Shown here in pieces: positions 21,321 through 33,889 of a DNA stretch of 64,000 bases. The notes below the pieces were generated by a model. The model saw nothing but the letters and a program-made list of their open reading frames with translations, did no database searches and was not told where the DNA came from. Source of the stretch: Eucalyptus grandis (taxonomy: Eukaryota > Streptophyta > Magnoliopsida > Myrtales > Myrtaceae). Every line of letters begins with the position of its first letter. Positions within the stretch are counted from its first letter, which is position 1. The DNA is taken from the NCBI RefSeq assembly GCF_016545825.1, contig NC_052614.1, positions 16,882,559-16,946,558 of the forward strand, given 5' to 3'. The position numbers were made by a program, and so were the translations under genes.

Positions 21321-24300
21321 CTTGATTTTACACCTTAAAGGACTTATGCCAAAATTAAAGGTGTTAAATGATTTTGCAGAATGAGAGGTATAAGGAGAAG
21401 TGCTTGTTCACCTTTGTCTTGCAGGGAGGTGTGGGAATGTATGGTTTATTTTTTATGTACGGAGTGTTGTTTGCCTATAAATTGTTGTGCATGTATCTTT
21501 TGCATCGCACTACATCCTAGCACACACAACTTGCCGCCGAACCTGGGTTGCATAGGATCACATAGGATGGTGTTGAGGTGGATACCACTCCGTCTACAAC
21601 TATTACTATGAGTCGCCCAACTCAACTCAGAAATTTCTTTCTTGATGTCGAAGAAGCCCACCCTGGTCTGCGAGCATGCGACACGAGTCGGTTCTTCGAC
21701 GAAGCCGAAGTCATGGGTAACCTGACCTAGCCGCAACCTTCCTGGTTCGGTCCGGTGATCCTATGGCTCCATTTTGAGTCGGATAGAGTAGAAATCGAAT
21801 CACATCCCATGTGCATGTCTATGTAATTAAAAAAAAAAAATAGAGACAATGGTTGGCACCCATCGTAAGTATCATTTTCCTTTTGTTTACTCATTTTGTA
21901 TTGAGCTCCAATCTTGAAATTTGCAAATATCAATCGATTGCCCTTGGTGTTGTAGGCTTATAATTGGAAAAAAAAAAAATTGGCAATCACTTTTGATAAG
22001 TGAACATTAAATGCAAGTTCTGAACACTTTGATTTGGCCTTGTTGAACACATGACTTTGTTTAAATTTCTAGTGATGAGCTCGAAATTATTTTGAAAAAA
22101 AAGAACTTTCAAGTCGTGATTTTATATTGGGGCACAAATATCAAAATTGCATTTTTGTATTTTTCAAATTCTCTCATTCTCACATTTTAGGACTAAAATG
22201 CAAATCATGTTGTATACAAATTTCTCAAAATAGAAGTCACTTCATTTTCCTAGGAATAAAACCACAAGTTAATCTTTCAAAAATCAATGACACTTTTGCA
22301 TACGAAATTTTTGGAATAAAAGTAGACATTCGATTGATGGCCATGGATTGATTATTTTAATGACGTATTCTCTTATGATAAAATCCTGGCGAAATACTAA
22401 AACCCCATAATAAGGATTGTGGGGCATGTATCGTCACCTCAATTTTATTGTAAGAAGTGACCTCATTGAGATATCATTTTCTCTCATTCACATACTAACA
22501 TTGTCGTCTTTTTGCAGGTTATGCACGATACTCCTTGACATTCTCATGGTAACCACATCAAGAAGTGAATTCTAGAGCTAGGATAAGAGTTGATTTTTAC
22601 TTTCATCTATACAAGAGTTTCTTGTATTTTATCATTGTTTTTATTTTTGTTAAGAATCTTGTTTTCCATTTTGGGTTTTAATGCGAATCCAATCGATGCT
22701 TTTGTAAATCATGTGACTCACATTTTTTTTTAATGATGGAATTCAATTTCGTGAATATCATCCTAAAACACAAAAAAAAAAAAACTCGGAAGTGTTTTAA
22801 ATAAACCTTTACATCTACCTTCAAAATGTTTTGAAAATGAATTTCAAGAAAGCTTTGTTAAGGGCCCTCCCTTCGCATGGTCACTTTCGCAGGTAGAATG
22901 AAGAGTATATTTGAGGCCGGCATTTGCCCATTCTAAAAGACAAAAGTGTAGGCTCGTGGAACTTGAGGAGTAAGCATGCGTTGAGGCATCGTCGACGCCA
23001 ATCTTCCAATAGAGGCAGAACGAAGTAGAATTCCATTCTAGGAAGTTTCTTTATTTGGAGATTGGGCATCGCCATCACTAGATTGTTTTTTATGAGTTTT
23101 ATCAAGAGCCGCATCATATGTTACTAAAAGGCTACCATTATGGCTCTTGCATATTTTGGGCAATTAAAGCATTTGAACATTTGGTTGCAAGAGCCTTCTG
23201 CAATCAACATTAGAGATTCGTATTGCAAAATGCTACTTTGTTATATGCTTTATCGCAAGAGAATGAAGCAGATGCCTTAGGTGCCAAAATAGCCCATTGA
23301 TCCTATTCACTTTGCATAATGAGACAAATGAAAGGAGTTGTCAAGTATCCAAAAAGACAAATTCGAAGAAAGAGTAAATTGTATCGATTCCAGTTATTCA
23401 TTTCTGATATCGTTTTTGACATGACTTTCTTTTCATTGTTGTGGAGACATCAATAGTGTCAAGTTTTGTAACATTCCCAACAAACGCGGTGGAGCATTTT
23501 TAAGTCTTATTCATCTTAAACAAAAAAAGATTCAAATGAAACAGAGGAGCAATATTATCCATTCCTCTATGAGAGATACCTTGGGATACTTGAACGGAAC
23601 AAAGGGTCATAAATGGAAAAGTTGCACCTTGACCATAGAAGCGGCACCTTCTACCAAGGAGTCATAAATATCAAACACTTAAAGGCGATTACAAGGGAAG
23701 GGTATTGTCGAGTTACCAAATATCCACGAAGGTGAATCCAAGAGATGTTAGCGCTCGAAGGCGCTCGAAGGATGAAAGTGAATGAAGGGTAATAATGTAT
23801 CGTTTCCAACATTTCAATCCCTAAAGATATTTGCACTAACATGTTCTTTACATTCTTTACGGGGTTATCGAGTCACCATGGTGCATGTAAGTGCTCTTAT
23901 TCTATAAAATAAAAAATAAAAATAAAAGAAGAAGGAGAATTTCCATTACAAAAAAGAACCTTTTGCGCTTTCCTAGAGACAAGCACAAAAATGAATAATT
24001 AAAAAAAAACTTTTTACAAACTGTTTAAGCATCGTTTTTATCTTAAAATTGTTTTCTCGTCTTGTGGGTTATTCATTTTGAATCAAATTTCCCTAAGGAG
24101 ATTGATCAACTCGAATGATCTCAACAGTGAAATGGAGACGTTAACCATGCCAAACAAGAAGTGCTTAGGATGAAGAAAAGTAAGCCATTTCCAAACACAT
24201 TTTTTAAATACTTTTGAGAGTTGAGTGAAAAACAACATTTTCTTATGACGAATGATTTATTTGCATTGAGCGCAAAGACCGAAATGATAAAGGCATTTCC

Positions 24301-26084
24301 TTCATCAATCTCAAGCATTGCACTAATCTCTTGCTACTCTTTTGGGTCAAAAAAAAAATGATTCTTCAAAGTGCGGTGATCATCTCCCTTTACTAGGGCA
24401 AGGTGTAAGAATTGACCAAATACAATTGACAGTCATGAGAAAATGTGAAAAACATCTTGAAAGTCATAAGAGCTACAAAAGTTCAACAAACTAGGGGGCA
24501 TGAAAAGGCAGTGTGCTTGGTAAAATTAAGGCCAATGCCCATCAAGAAAAAAAGCCAAAATGCTGCATCTTATATGGAAAAATTATCAAAATCCAAGTGC
24601 CCGCGTAAAAAAATTATCGCAAGTGCAGAGGAAATTAGAAATAGGACCAAAGCTCTCATGTAGAAATGATTAGTCAATGGACTTTCGAGATGTGCTGTGT
24701 TTCAAAAGCCAAATGTTTTCAAAAGATCAAATGACCTGGCCACGATGCCATGATGATCACCGACTCTTAAAAACCCTCTTGGAAATTTTAAGCCTTTCGA
24801 GCATCTCCCAAGCCAACATTATAATCCTCTTCCGAAGTCTCTTCTGATTAGGATGGTTTGAATGAAAATGAGAATGCCACAAAGAAGCTACTGCTTGAAG
24901 GAGTGGAAGTAATTCTATCTTATCTTATCTTCCAAGTTTTGGACTTGTAAACTCGATGAAGATAGCGACAAATGTTCTCTTATTGGCCTTAAAGCAATAA
25001 TTCCTTTGTGTAAGCCCTAACCGAACCTATATTGCGGTCCTTTCAAAAGACATTTTTGATCGATTAGATTGTGCTTATCGCGAATGTTTCTAAAAGCCTT
25101 TGACATGGATTATGTGAGATACCCTTGGCAACCAGTTACCTCTCATATGAATGGATGGGATCAAACATCCATTTTATCGAGAGTGTGTGAGAAATCATTT
25201 CTGACTAAGAAGCTCTAGTTTGGCATGTTTAATGAGCCCTTTTCATGAGTCGTAATCGTTTTGATAAGAACTTGACTCCTTGAGAATTTGATGATTAATG
25301 ATACATCCCTAAACAAGATGACAGTTTTGCGCCACATGTTGAATGTTTTTTTTAAGCATTCAGACTTAGCTTTACTAGCTTGTTTAATTAATGTTGCAAT
25401 ACTGTTAATACATCTCTTGATGACGTCTCTAATGACATTTACTCAAGTTGAATTTGACAGGATTCATCAATGAAGTCATGCAATTTTCAAGGGATTAGTG
25501 GATATTTCCCTAAAGACCACAAAGGTTCATGGTTAACCTTAAACCACGTCATCTACAAAGGTTCATGGGTTTTCTCAAAACATGTATTTTCAGCTTGATT
25601 GAAACCCGTAGTTACACGGTGAGACTTCATCTCTCTTTCTTCTTATGACACGGTGTGCTTTTGTAGCCCGGGGTCTCTCTTTCTTCTTATGACACAGAGA
25701 GCTTTGTAGTCCAGAGTGCTTTGTAGCCCGGAGTCCTTCTTCCTATGACACGGAGAGTTTTATAGCCCGGAGAGCTTTTGTAGCCCAGAGTGCTTTGTAG
25801 CCCGGAGTCCTTCCTATGACATGGAGAGCTTTATAACCCAAAGAGTTTTTGTAGCCCGGAGTGCTTTATAGCCCGGAGTCCTTCTTCTTCTTATGATCCT
25901 TCTTCCTATGATACGGCGTGCTTCTGTAAACAGGAGTCTTTCTTCCTCTTATTGACAAAACGCACTTCCATAGTTATGAGTTCTTTCCATCGACCTGAAA
26001 TGTGCCTATGCACCTGGGTCTCTCTATCGTCAAAATAATTTAGGTGTCTTTTGTCTATGAATGGAACCTCTTGAGCTCCCATTC
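21321..26084 (+). other. Internal region without coding capacity
   Basis: The longest frames are under 100 codons and none shows a retroelement motif. The sequence is AT-rich with several A-runs (21830, 21970, 22772, 24000). A degenerate repeat sits at its right end. I see no DTG/DSG protease, YxDD or integrase HHCC motif. Confidence 0.6.
25628..25937 (+). repeat. Degenerate tandem repeat inside the gypsy-like element
   Basis: Alternating copies of CTTCTTCCTATGACACGGAGAG and GCTTTGTAGCCCGGAGT, roughly 20-60 bp per unit, occur about eight times with substitutions and length changes. No reading frame is kept through it. Such arrays are common near the 3' end of Tat/Ogre-type interiors. Confidence 0.75.
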
Positions 26085-26100
26085 AAAGAGGGCAACAAAT
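26085..26100 (+). promoter_or_regulatory. Purine-rich tract before the right LTR
   Basis: AAAGAGGGCAACAAAT directly precedes the LTR start TATTGACATC. It is the expected position and composition of the plus-strand primer of a gypsy element. Confidence 0.65.
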
Positions 26101-27141
26101 TATTGACATCTAAATTTTACAATTTTATTTAGGACTTAATCATGTACAAAATTAGGAATTAGTCATTAAAAAAACAAACAAAACAAAATAAAAAGAAAAA
26201 GAAAACAAAAACAAATACAACCAAAAAAAAAAAGAACATGGAAGGAGCTGGGCCAGATCTCGCCTTGGCCCGGCCCATGCTATCTTCTCTCTCCTCCATC
26301 TTCATGCGTGAAACCCTAAAGGAGGGGGCAGAAAAAAAAAAAAAGAGAAGGAACTAGCGGAGAGAAGGGAAATAAGAGAGACGAAGAGAGGAAAAAGGGA
26401 GCTCAAGAAGGAAAGAGGGGAGAAAAAAAACGAGAGAGCTCTAGAGGGAGAGAAGACATAGCTTGAGGAAACGAGAGAGAAATAGAGGATTCGGGGAGGA
26501 GGGCGGCAACCGGAGGAGAGAGGAGGCATCGCCGACGCTGCCCAATGCCATCTGAGCCACCGCCACTGCCCTCTGTCCTGACACGCTGCCTACTGATCCT
26601 CATCGAGCCGTGTAGAGCACCCCTAGCCATGAGCTCCATTGTCCCGAGCTCGCCACTGGCAATTGCGAGCACCGCCTCACCAACAGCCGAAGCTCCGCCC
26701 ATCCTCCCCGACACCATGTCGAGTTACTCGCCGCCGTGTCTGCCGTCATCTCTAGGCCCAATGGTTCCGCTCGCCTCTGTCGCCATTGCTCCTAGCCCCA
26801 CTCGAAACCCTAGCCACCATCGTCTGTCGAGTCGTTGTCAACGCCGCCCAACACTAGTCCCCGCCTCCTAGCACCACCGCCAATGACGCCCCTGTTGCCC
26901 ATGCCGCGTCGCCCGTTCTGCCAGCCACCGTCGCGCTCTGCCTCACTTGCAACCTGCAAGATCCCGGCGAAGCTGCTATTGCCCCTGCTCTACCCGTAAT
27001 CTGTCTGCCCGACGCGGCTCCTTAGTTGCAACCCGACGTAACCCTTGCAGTGCCTTTGCTCGTGACACCGTGCCGTCCCTGCTGCTGCCCGCCATCATCC
27101 ACCACCCATCGCGCTACAATCACCGAGTCACCCGGTGTCGT
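26101..27141 (+). repeat. Right LTR of the gypsy-like element, first part
   Basis: Matches 19304-20340 of the left LTR in order: A-rich start, GGCCCGGCCCATG, GA-rich block, C-rich block, ending CCCGGTGTCGT. The terminal TG has become TA. It is interrupted after 27141 by the nested LTR. Confidence 0.85.
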
Positions 27142-30100
27142 TGTTGACACTCGATTTTTTTTCGACATTTTAAACATTCATTTTGCAAGAAAATATATTT
27201 AAAAAATAAAGAGCCAAAAAAAATGAATGAAAAAGAATGAAAACATTAAAAAAATGTAAAGAAAACAAGAAAACAAAAGAAAACAAAAAGAAAAAGGGGA
27301 AAAACGCTGAGAAAAATATATATAAAGGCTCGCTCATTTTTTGGCGTGGGATTCTCTCTCTCCCGCTCTTTCTCCATCACGATCTCGGGGCTCTCTCACG
27401 ACTCTCTCTCTCGGCTCTTCCTCCATTTGACTCCTCCGATCTCTCTCTCCCTTCTCCTCCTCCGCACCAGGAACCCTAGATCAATCATCTTCCATCGTCA
27501 AGCTTTCTCTCTTTCTCGGCGCTCAACTCCGATCCCAGATCTTCAAGCTCCTCCCATCGTGGCGAAGATTCGATTCGCACCAGCTGCTTGCCCAATCGAT
27601 CACCGACTATCGCGGCCTCCCACGCGGCTCCCTACCCGAGGCCAACTCAAATTCTCCGGAGCCTCTATCGTGTCCTCCGTCTCCACCACTGCTTTGGCCT
27701 GTCATCTCCGAAGTTGATCTCTGCTCGTTATCGATTTTCGTTTCTTCTGTTAGGAGTTCGGCCGCTCGGAGGTTCGTGCTTCTAGATAGATAAAGTCGAA
27801 GGAGATGGAGAATGAGAAGAAATTGTCGGCGGTGTTTTTGGCCTTGAAGATGAAGAGCTCGAAGCGATCATTGGCCTCACTATGCTGATCCTCTTCGCGC
27901 ACGGCGTATTCCCATCCTCGATCGATGACAACCGTAGCAAAATCTCCTTCGTCGGCGCTCAATCGAAAGTTCTCATTCTCTCTGCAAAATGGCCAAATGA
28001 TCTTGGGGTTTTACACGATCTTCCTCGATCCCTTAGTCAGTTGATCTATCAATCGTCATCACCTCATCATCGCCAGGTTGTTTCTTTTCCAGTTAAGTGG
28101 TAAGAATTGCTTGTACGCATAGATTTTCTACTCCGATGTCTCTGTTCTGTATTACTCTATGCCATTCTGGTGTTAATAGTACTTCATACCACATGCTTAC
28201 AACCTTTCGATTTAAAGCCTGATTCCATTGCTGATAGTTCCTATTGCATTCTCGTTTACCAACGTCTTGATGTTCAATTGAAGTTGCGTTGGTTGTGTCT
28301 TTGCTGGATTTCCTGCATATAGTTTATTGAAATGTGAACTAATTAGATGTATATTGAATGTTGTTCATGATTGTTTGCGTGGATCGAATCTTGTTCATAT
28401 GTGATTTTATATATCAAATGGTGCTCCTGCATGTTACTTTGAGATGTTGAGTCCGCCGAGGAGGAGGAGACTATTCTGTACGTTCTTGATGTTTTTCATG
28501 CAATACTTGTTCACAACTATGATTATCAAACTAGTGAATTCACAAAGAACCTGATCTGTAATTCTTGGTTCACCTTCTCATTTAGCCGTTTGGCTTTATA
28601 TCCCACAGAGAAGGTGAAACGTCAAATTTATTTGATGATGAGTTCACTAATTGAAGTTCTACTTGGAAAATGATTGTGGGCGACACATTAGGGATGCTGG
28701 GTCTTACCTTCCCTCTGATCCAAATGATTTGTTGTTTCTGCTAGGGCAATAGAACTCCCATGATCTGCAATTATCCTTATGTCAATCTGTAGCTTTATAA
28801 ATTCTGTATTGCAGTTCTTTGTTTGATGAATATGGCTTAACCAATTAGGCTTAGGATTCGACTTTAGATTTACATAATATGCTTAGATCTGGTGATGGAT
28901 GATGTTATTGGATGATTTTCTATGGATTGATGATCAATGATCATGAACTTGAGGTTGATTGAGCTTAATTTGTATTAATATGCAATTTCGTATCTTTGTG
29001 ATGGATTTACTGTTTTGGCTGAAACGAGGTGCTAGATGAGGTTTTTTGACCTCGAGCCCTTCTAGACATAAAAAATTCACTTCTAGAGCTTCGAATTGAT
29101 ATGTTGCATGCCCATAATGGATGTTGTTTGGTCACTGAAAAACACATACAAAGTCTGTTGATTCTGCAGTAGTTTTTTAGGTTGATTTGTTGTTCTGACC
29201 TACTGCGATTTTCTGTTTTAACTGGAATGAGCTGGTAGATGATGTTATTAGGACTTAATGTCTTCTGGATATTTGTAATAGAATTCTCAAGCTTTCCATA
29301 GACATATTATATGTGCAATTTGGCTATCGTTTGCCTTGCCTAATGCTTCTTGCGAAGATCGAGCACTAATCTGGTGTTGCAGTTGTTCTACTCTGATGTT
29401 CTATTTTAATCGATCTCTGTTCAAATTTTCTAAGTCAGCGTCTCATCAAAGTTGACCAAGACATGTAGATCTACAACATATGAAATTTTCATAAAAATAT
29501 AAGTTCATTTGGCTAGGGTGATCATCCATAAATCGTCATTATTCTGCACTGAGAATCTGCTTTTGATGACTGACATACATGATGTCCCCGATCTTTATAA
29601 AATCATACATTGGTCAACCTTGTTTGCTTTTTTTCTGATTTCCCGCTGGAGGTTATGTTTAGATTCATGGGTCGGTGCTTCGTCATAGTGGAATATTGTG
29701 GGATTGAATGGTTGTTCTGGAAAATCCCCTTTGATGTGTTTTGGATTCCCAAAGATATTATAGTCATTTTCAAGCTCCTACAACCAATAGATATATCAAA
29801 TTGTTACAGATTGTGTCTATTCTTTGTGTGCTTGATGTTCATATGTCCTGGTGTGTGGAATTGTTTAGTTGTCATTGATGTGCTATTCACTGTTCATGCG
29901 TGCATTTGCTGTGTTGACTGATGTTGAAGATGTACATAAATATTAGTCCTCTAAACTGCTAGACGTGAGAAGTTCTAATATGAATGACCTGAGATTGATG
30001 TTATGTAGTTCTTGAGGTGCATAAATATGCATGGTGAGATGGGCATGTATGGATATGGATTGCTCATCAAATTATCATCGTTTCTAGCTTTGAATATAAT

Positions 30101-31253
30101 AAGAGTGTTTGCTGGCCACTTTGTTCTCATGGGGAATGCAAGGATTTCAATGTCATTTTGGTAGTGTTCTAGTTGTGTGAATATATAGAGAGATGCCGCA
30201 TTTATGTTACATTTGTTTTCCATTAAATTAGGGCAATTCAAGGCTTGAAACATATAAGAAATGATAATATTCCATGTTGCTATGTTCTATGGTAGACTAA
30301 CTAGTTCATAGTCTAGTATTTTTGGAAATTCGTGTGTTGATATGATGATAGTGTCTCTATGAGATTCCTTTGGGATATCACCTAGAATTTGATCTAGAGA
30401 CTTTGTGACTTTAGTCACTCTTTTTTAGCACAAAAGATGTCTTACTTTTGATTGTTTTGATACATGATGATTGTTTCTTTCATTTGTATGCATCTAATTA
30501 TCCATTTTTCTTAGATTAGGTTTAGATTAAGGCCTTAAAGATGGAGAAGGCGTGAAGATGGTGGTGGTCAATGTCCACTCCGACCGTTATTATGTAATTT
30601 TTTTTTCCCGACATATGTCTTGGGTTCTTTGTGTTTTATAAAACTCGATGAGTTGCAGGTTTTCTCTTTTTCTCTCATTTTTCTTAATTGTGCTCTCTTT
30701 CATATTTTTAGGATTGCATGATTAGGTTTACTGTTTTTCTTAATTGTTTACTTCATGTCTTGCAATTTCAATTTCATTAATTGTTTTCCTTTTTTTCTTT
30801 TTAGGAATAGAATAGAATGAAAGTAATCCACCACGCATGATCACTTAGTCTAGAATTGATTATCTCGAAAATGTAAAAAAAAAAACACATGGACATGTTA
30901 GGAAAAAAAACAACATATTGTTTAGGCACCGAAAGGCGCTAATAAAAGTATTAACGTAACCCAAGTCCCCGAACTTAAACTTAGATATCTGGTTGTGTAG
31001 GAATTGAGGGAACTCTCCCGACCCTCGATTGGATTTTCTAGCCGACCCAAAAAATAAATAAATAAGGCTAGTGGCGATTCCTGTATATTTTTAAATTGTT
31101 AAATAATTAGATCGCATAAATAAACCCGTTGTTGCGCGGGGGTATGAGCTTAGGAGAGTTTGCGATCTCGTAAGGGAACTCTCATGATCAAGTACCCGTA
31201 AACTCGACTTTTCCCACCTTTAACTTTAAGGGCAACAAACTCGGGTCGTGACA
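27142..31253 (+). mobile_element. Nested solo LTR, 4.1 kb, Tat/Ogre-like
   Basis: TGTTGACACTCG...GGGTCGTGACA, flanked by GTCGT (27137-27141) and GTCAT (31254-31258), a 5-bp duplication with one mismatch. Its 3' end (ACCGAAAGGCGCTAATAAAAG, GGCTAGTGGCGATTC, AGCTTAGGAGAG) parallels that of the host LTR, so the two are related. No internal region or second LTR is present. A promoter-like TATA box lies at 27317-27327. It was inserted after the host element, because it splits that element's LTR. Confidence 0.8.
27317..27327 (+). promoter_or_regulatory. TATA box of the nested LTR
   Basis: TATATATAAAG lies about 175 bp from the LTR start. It is followed by a CT-rich leader-like stretch (27350-27560) typical of plant transcripts. 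This probably marks the retrotransposon transcription start. Confidence 0.6.
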
Positions 31254-32261
31254 GTCATGAGCGTCCTCCTTTGGCGCTGTAGAAGCCCTGGAGAGAACGG
31301 CCGCTCCAAAACCGAGTCTTGGTCGGGTCGGGCGAAAGTCACGAACCGAGTAGGGTTTTTCTCACATTCGGCCGGGTATACTTAAGTTGGTTTAGGCTGG
31401 TTTAGGACGTGGGCTTGTGAGCTTCGTCTTTTTGAAATATAAAATATTAGACTAGATTAGGCCCGCTGGTTGGGCCCAATTCGATCCTAGGAAAGGCCCG
31501 ATCAAGGTGGGTTGAGCCTTGCGTTCCAAGCGGGTCGGGTTTGGCTCGACCCCCATCTGGGTCGAGCCCGAGCAGGTCTGATCGACCCACCCCGATCAAA
31601 TCGGACTGGGTCTGGTTTGACCAGACCAACCTGGTCTAGCCCAAAAAAAATTATTATTATTTTATTATTATGTAAAAAAATTTAAAAAATTAAAAAAAAT
31701 TTGAAAATCCAAAAATGATGGGATTTGGTTAGGAATTGCTATGTTTTGCCTTTTAATGTAATTAGACCTTCATTTGCTCATAAATTAATTATGTTGCATG
31801 TTTAATTTGCATATCTAATTATGTTTAATTGCACGTATTTAATTTTACTGCAATTATGATCTTGATAGCTATGATTGTTTTTTTAATGATTGAGCACATG
31901 CATGATCATCTCACATGTTAGTGAATATGAATAAAATCAATCCAAACTACCTGACAAAAATCTTTTATTTTAAAATGGACAAGATTAGGTACCGAAAATG
32001 CACTAATTGGACAACTAGTGTAATCAAGTTCCCGACCCTAGATTCTCTGGTTGCGTAGGAAGTAAGGTATACTCTCATATCTCACTTGATTTCTAGCCGA
32101 CCCCAATAGACTAGTGGCGACTCCTTTTAAAATTCCTAAAAATACTTTAATGTCACGTGGGGTATAGGCTTGTGAGAGCCTGCATCTAATCATGGGTCTT
32201 AGGTCTATCTTTTAGGCAATACCCCCAAACCTATTCCCTCCCCCAAGGATAGGTCGCGACA
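31254..32261 (+). repeat. Right LTR of the gypsy-like element, second part
   Basis: Resumes the host LTR (CCTCC..TGGCGC..AGAAGCCCTGGAGAG) and ends GGATAGGTCGCGACA, as in the left LTR at 21299. It has an extra AT-rich ATTATTATTATTTTATT insert near 31650 that the left LTR lacks. Confidence 0.85.
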
Positions 32262-32520
32262 CTCTCCATAGTATAGGCTAATGAATGCTTTTTTTTTTTT
32301 ACTTCATTTCACATTTGAATATCGTCTTCAATGGAAAGAGCCTATTTCTTTTAGACCCGATATTAGTTATTGGAAATTGTTGACGCCTGTTTCTAGGGAG
32401 TTTTGTTTCAATAAGATAATTTGCACGTTTTATCTCGAGAGACATATTTTTCCTATAAGTTAATACTTTGACAGGGACAATTTGTTGTGATATCATTTCT
32501 CTATAAACTTTTAGTCATTG
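32262..32520 (+). repeat. Continuation of the RPN5 3' flank after the insertion
   Basis: CTAATGAATGCT at about 32279 corresponds to CTAACGAATGCT at 11758. It rejoins the flank broken at 19303. Similarity then fades. Confidence 0.5.
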
Positions 32521-32662
32521 GAATGGGTTTCAATGTCCATTGTCTAGTACTTTTGACATTTCTCTCAACTCTTCATGTATGTGTGGGTAATACACTGAGA
32601 AGCTTGAAATATTGGTGAAAAGCTCCAAGTGATGCTCCAAGTGATGAATGAATGTCATGGGA

Positions 32663-32664
<2 letters not shown>

Positions 32665-32728
<64 letters not shown>
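32665..32728. repeat. (TC)32 microsatellite
   Basis: An uninterrupted dinucleotide TC run of 64 bases. No associated gene is visible. Confidence 0.97.
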
Positions 32729-32729
<1 letters not shown>

Positions 32730-33889
32730 AGGTTAGTTGACTTGATAAATGTGGAAAGGTAGGACTGACAAATTATTCCTTTTCTTTTTTTGGTAAATAA
32801 TGATTTCTATTTCCTTCCAAGGGATTTAATTCATCAGTGTATGAACTTAAAACACTCATTATCATTACCTACCATTGTCCTTGTGAGTTTCACCTACTCC
32901 AGAGTAGCATCTTTTGATATCTCACCATATCAATAGAAGATGCCAAATGAAGTTATCATTAAATAATCCATTTTCAATCTACTATCTGTGTTTTCCAGTG
33001 GCAACTTAGGATTACCACGTTTTCCCCATTAATCTCAACATTTGATTGATTACATCAATTAGTTGTTGTCTTCAATACCCTTTCTTTACCAGAGAAGATG
33101 TTAAGCATTTGAAAAGAAGCGGGAAAAAGGGTGACTTCTATGGGAACCATCAAGAAGTTTTTGAACTATGTTTTATCCTTTTGTAGATATCTTAAATCTA
33201 GTAAGTATTAGATGAATGGCAACCCCCTATGGAAGATTGAGAAGCAACTCAAGTGAAAAGTTCTTAATTCTTCACTCTGAAAGCTTATTACTTAATTAAT
33301 GCTGGGGTGTAGAGCTTTAGATAATTCATTTGTTTTCATGTTTTTCAAGTCAAGTGGACAAAGGGGCTCATGTTGAATATGACAGTCCAAAATTTGCATC
33401 AACGAGTTGATTTTGAACTTCATGTTTAATGCATTTTTCAATTTTACACTTGAGTGGATAGAAGAGTCATCTCAAGTAAGAAATTTCTAAACAAGTCAAA
33501 TTCGAGAGGGCCATTCATAATCCTGTTTATTAGCAATAAGTAACTCTGTTTTGCTGTTAGGATGTATCCATCATTGCCATGCCTGGGAACATTTAGGTTC
33601 AACGACGGTGTAGATCGATTTATAAGTCTCAAAGTTATTATTGGTTTGAGTTTAAGTGGATTGTAAAATGTATGTGAAGAAATCCAAAAGTACACTTGGT
33701 AAGAATGACCAAGGGAGAGTATGACAAGGGCAAAATAAATAAATAAAAATGGGTCGAACGGACCAAAATGTTTTAGACATTTGGGCTATAAGCTTCAATG
33801 ACGTCTTTCCTTAATAATTTAATGGGAAAATCTCAAATAATGACCCAAAATGTCATCATTTTCTCAAAAGAGGACCTTGCGGTGGAGTT
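32729..33889. other. Gene-free stretch
   Basis: AT-rich, no open frame above 83 codons and no family motif. From about 33820 it approaches the element at 33890, with short direct repeats of TCTCAAA.AATGACC. Confidence 0.4.

Larger units (their letters stand above)
19304..32261 (+). mobile_element. Non-autonomous Ty3/gypsy (Tat/Ogre-like) LTR element
   Basis: The element is bounded by identical 5-bp duplications, CTCTC (19299-19303 and 32262-32266). It has a 1996-bp left LTR (19304-21299), a primer-binding site of the TGGCGACTC type, a 4.8-kb interior, a purine-rich tract and a right LTR (26101-32261) that holds a 4.1-kb nested insertion. The interior has no recognisable gag, protease, reverse transcriptase or integrase, so it fits a large non-autonomous derivative (LARD). 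It interrupts the RPN5 3' flank, whose sequence continues on both sides. The lineage name rests on the termini and primer site and is less certain than the structure. Confidence 0.85.

Noticed and set aside
27237..28322. Possible host gene first exon with CT-rich leader
   Set aside because: Terminal TG...CA, the target duplication and similarity to the host LTR end place it within a solo LTR. The frames have no domains.
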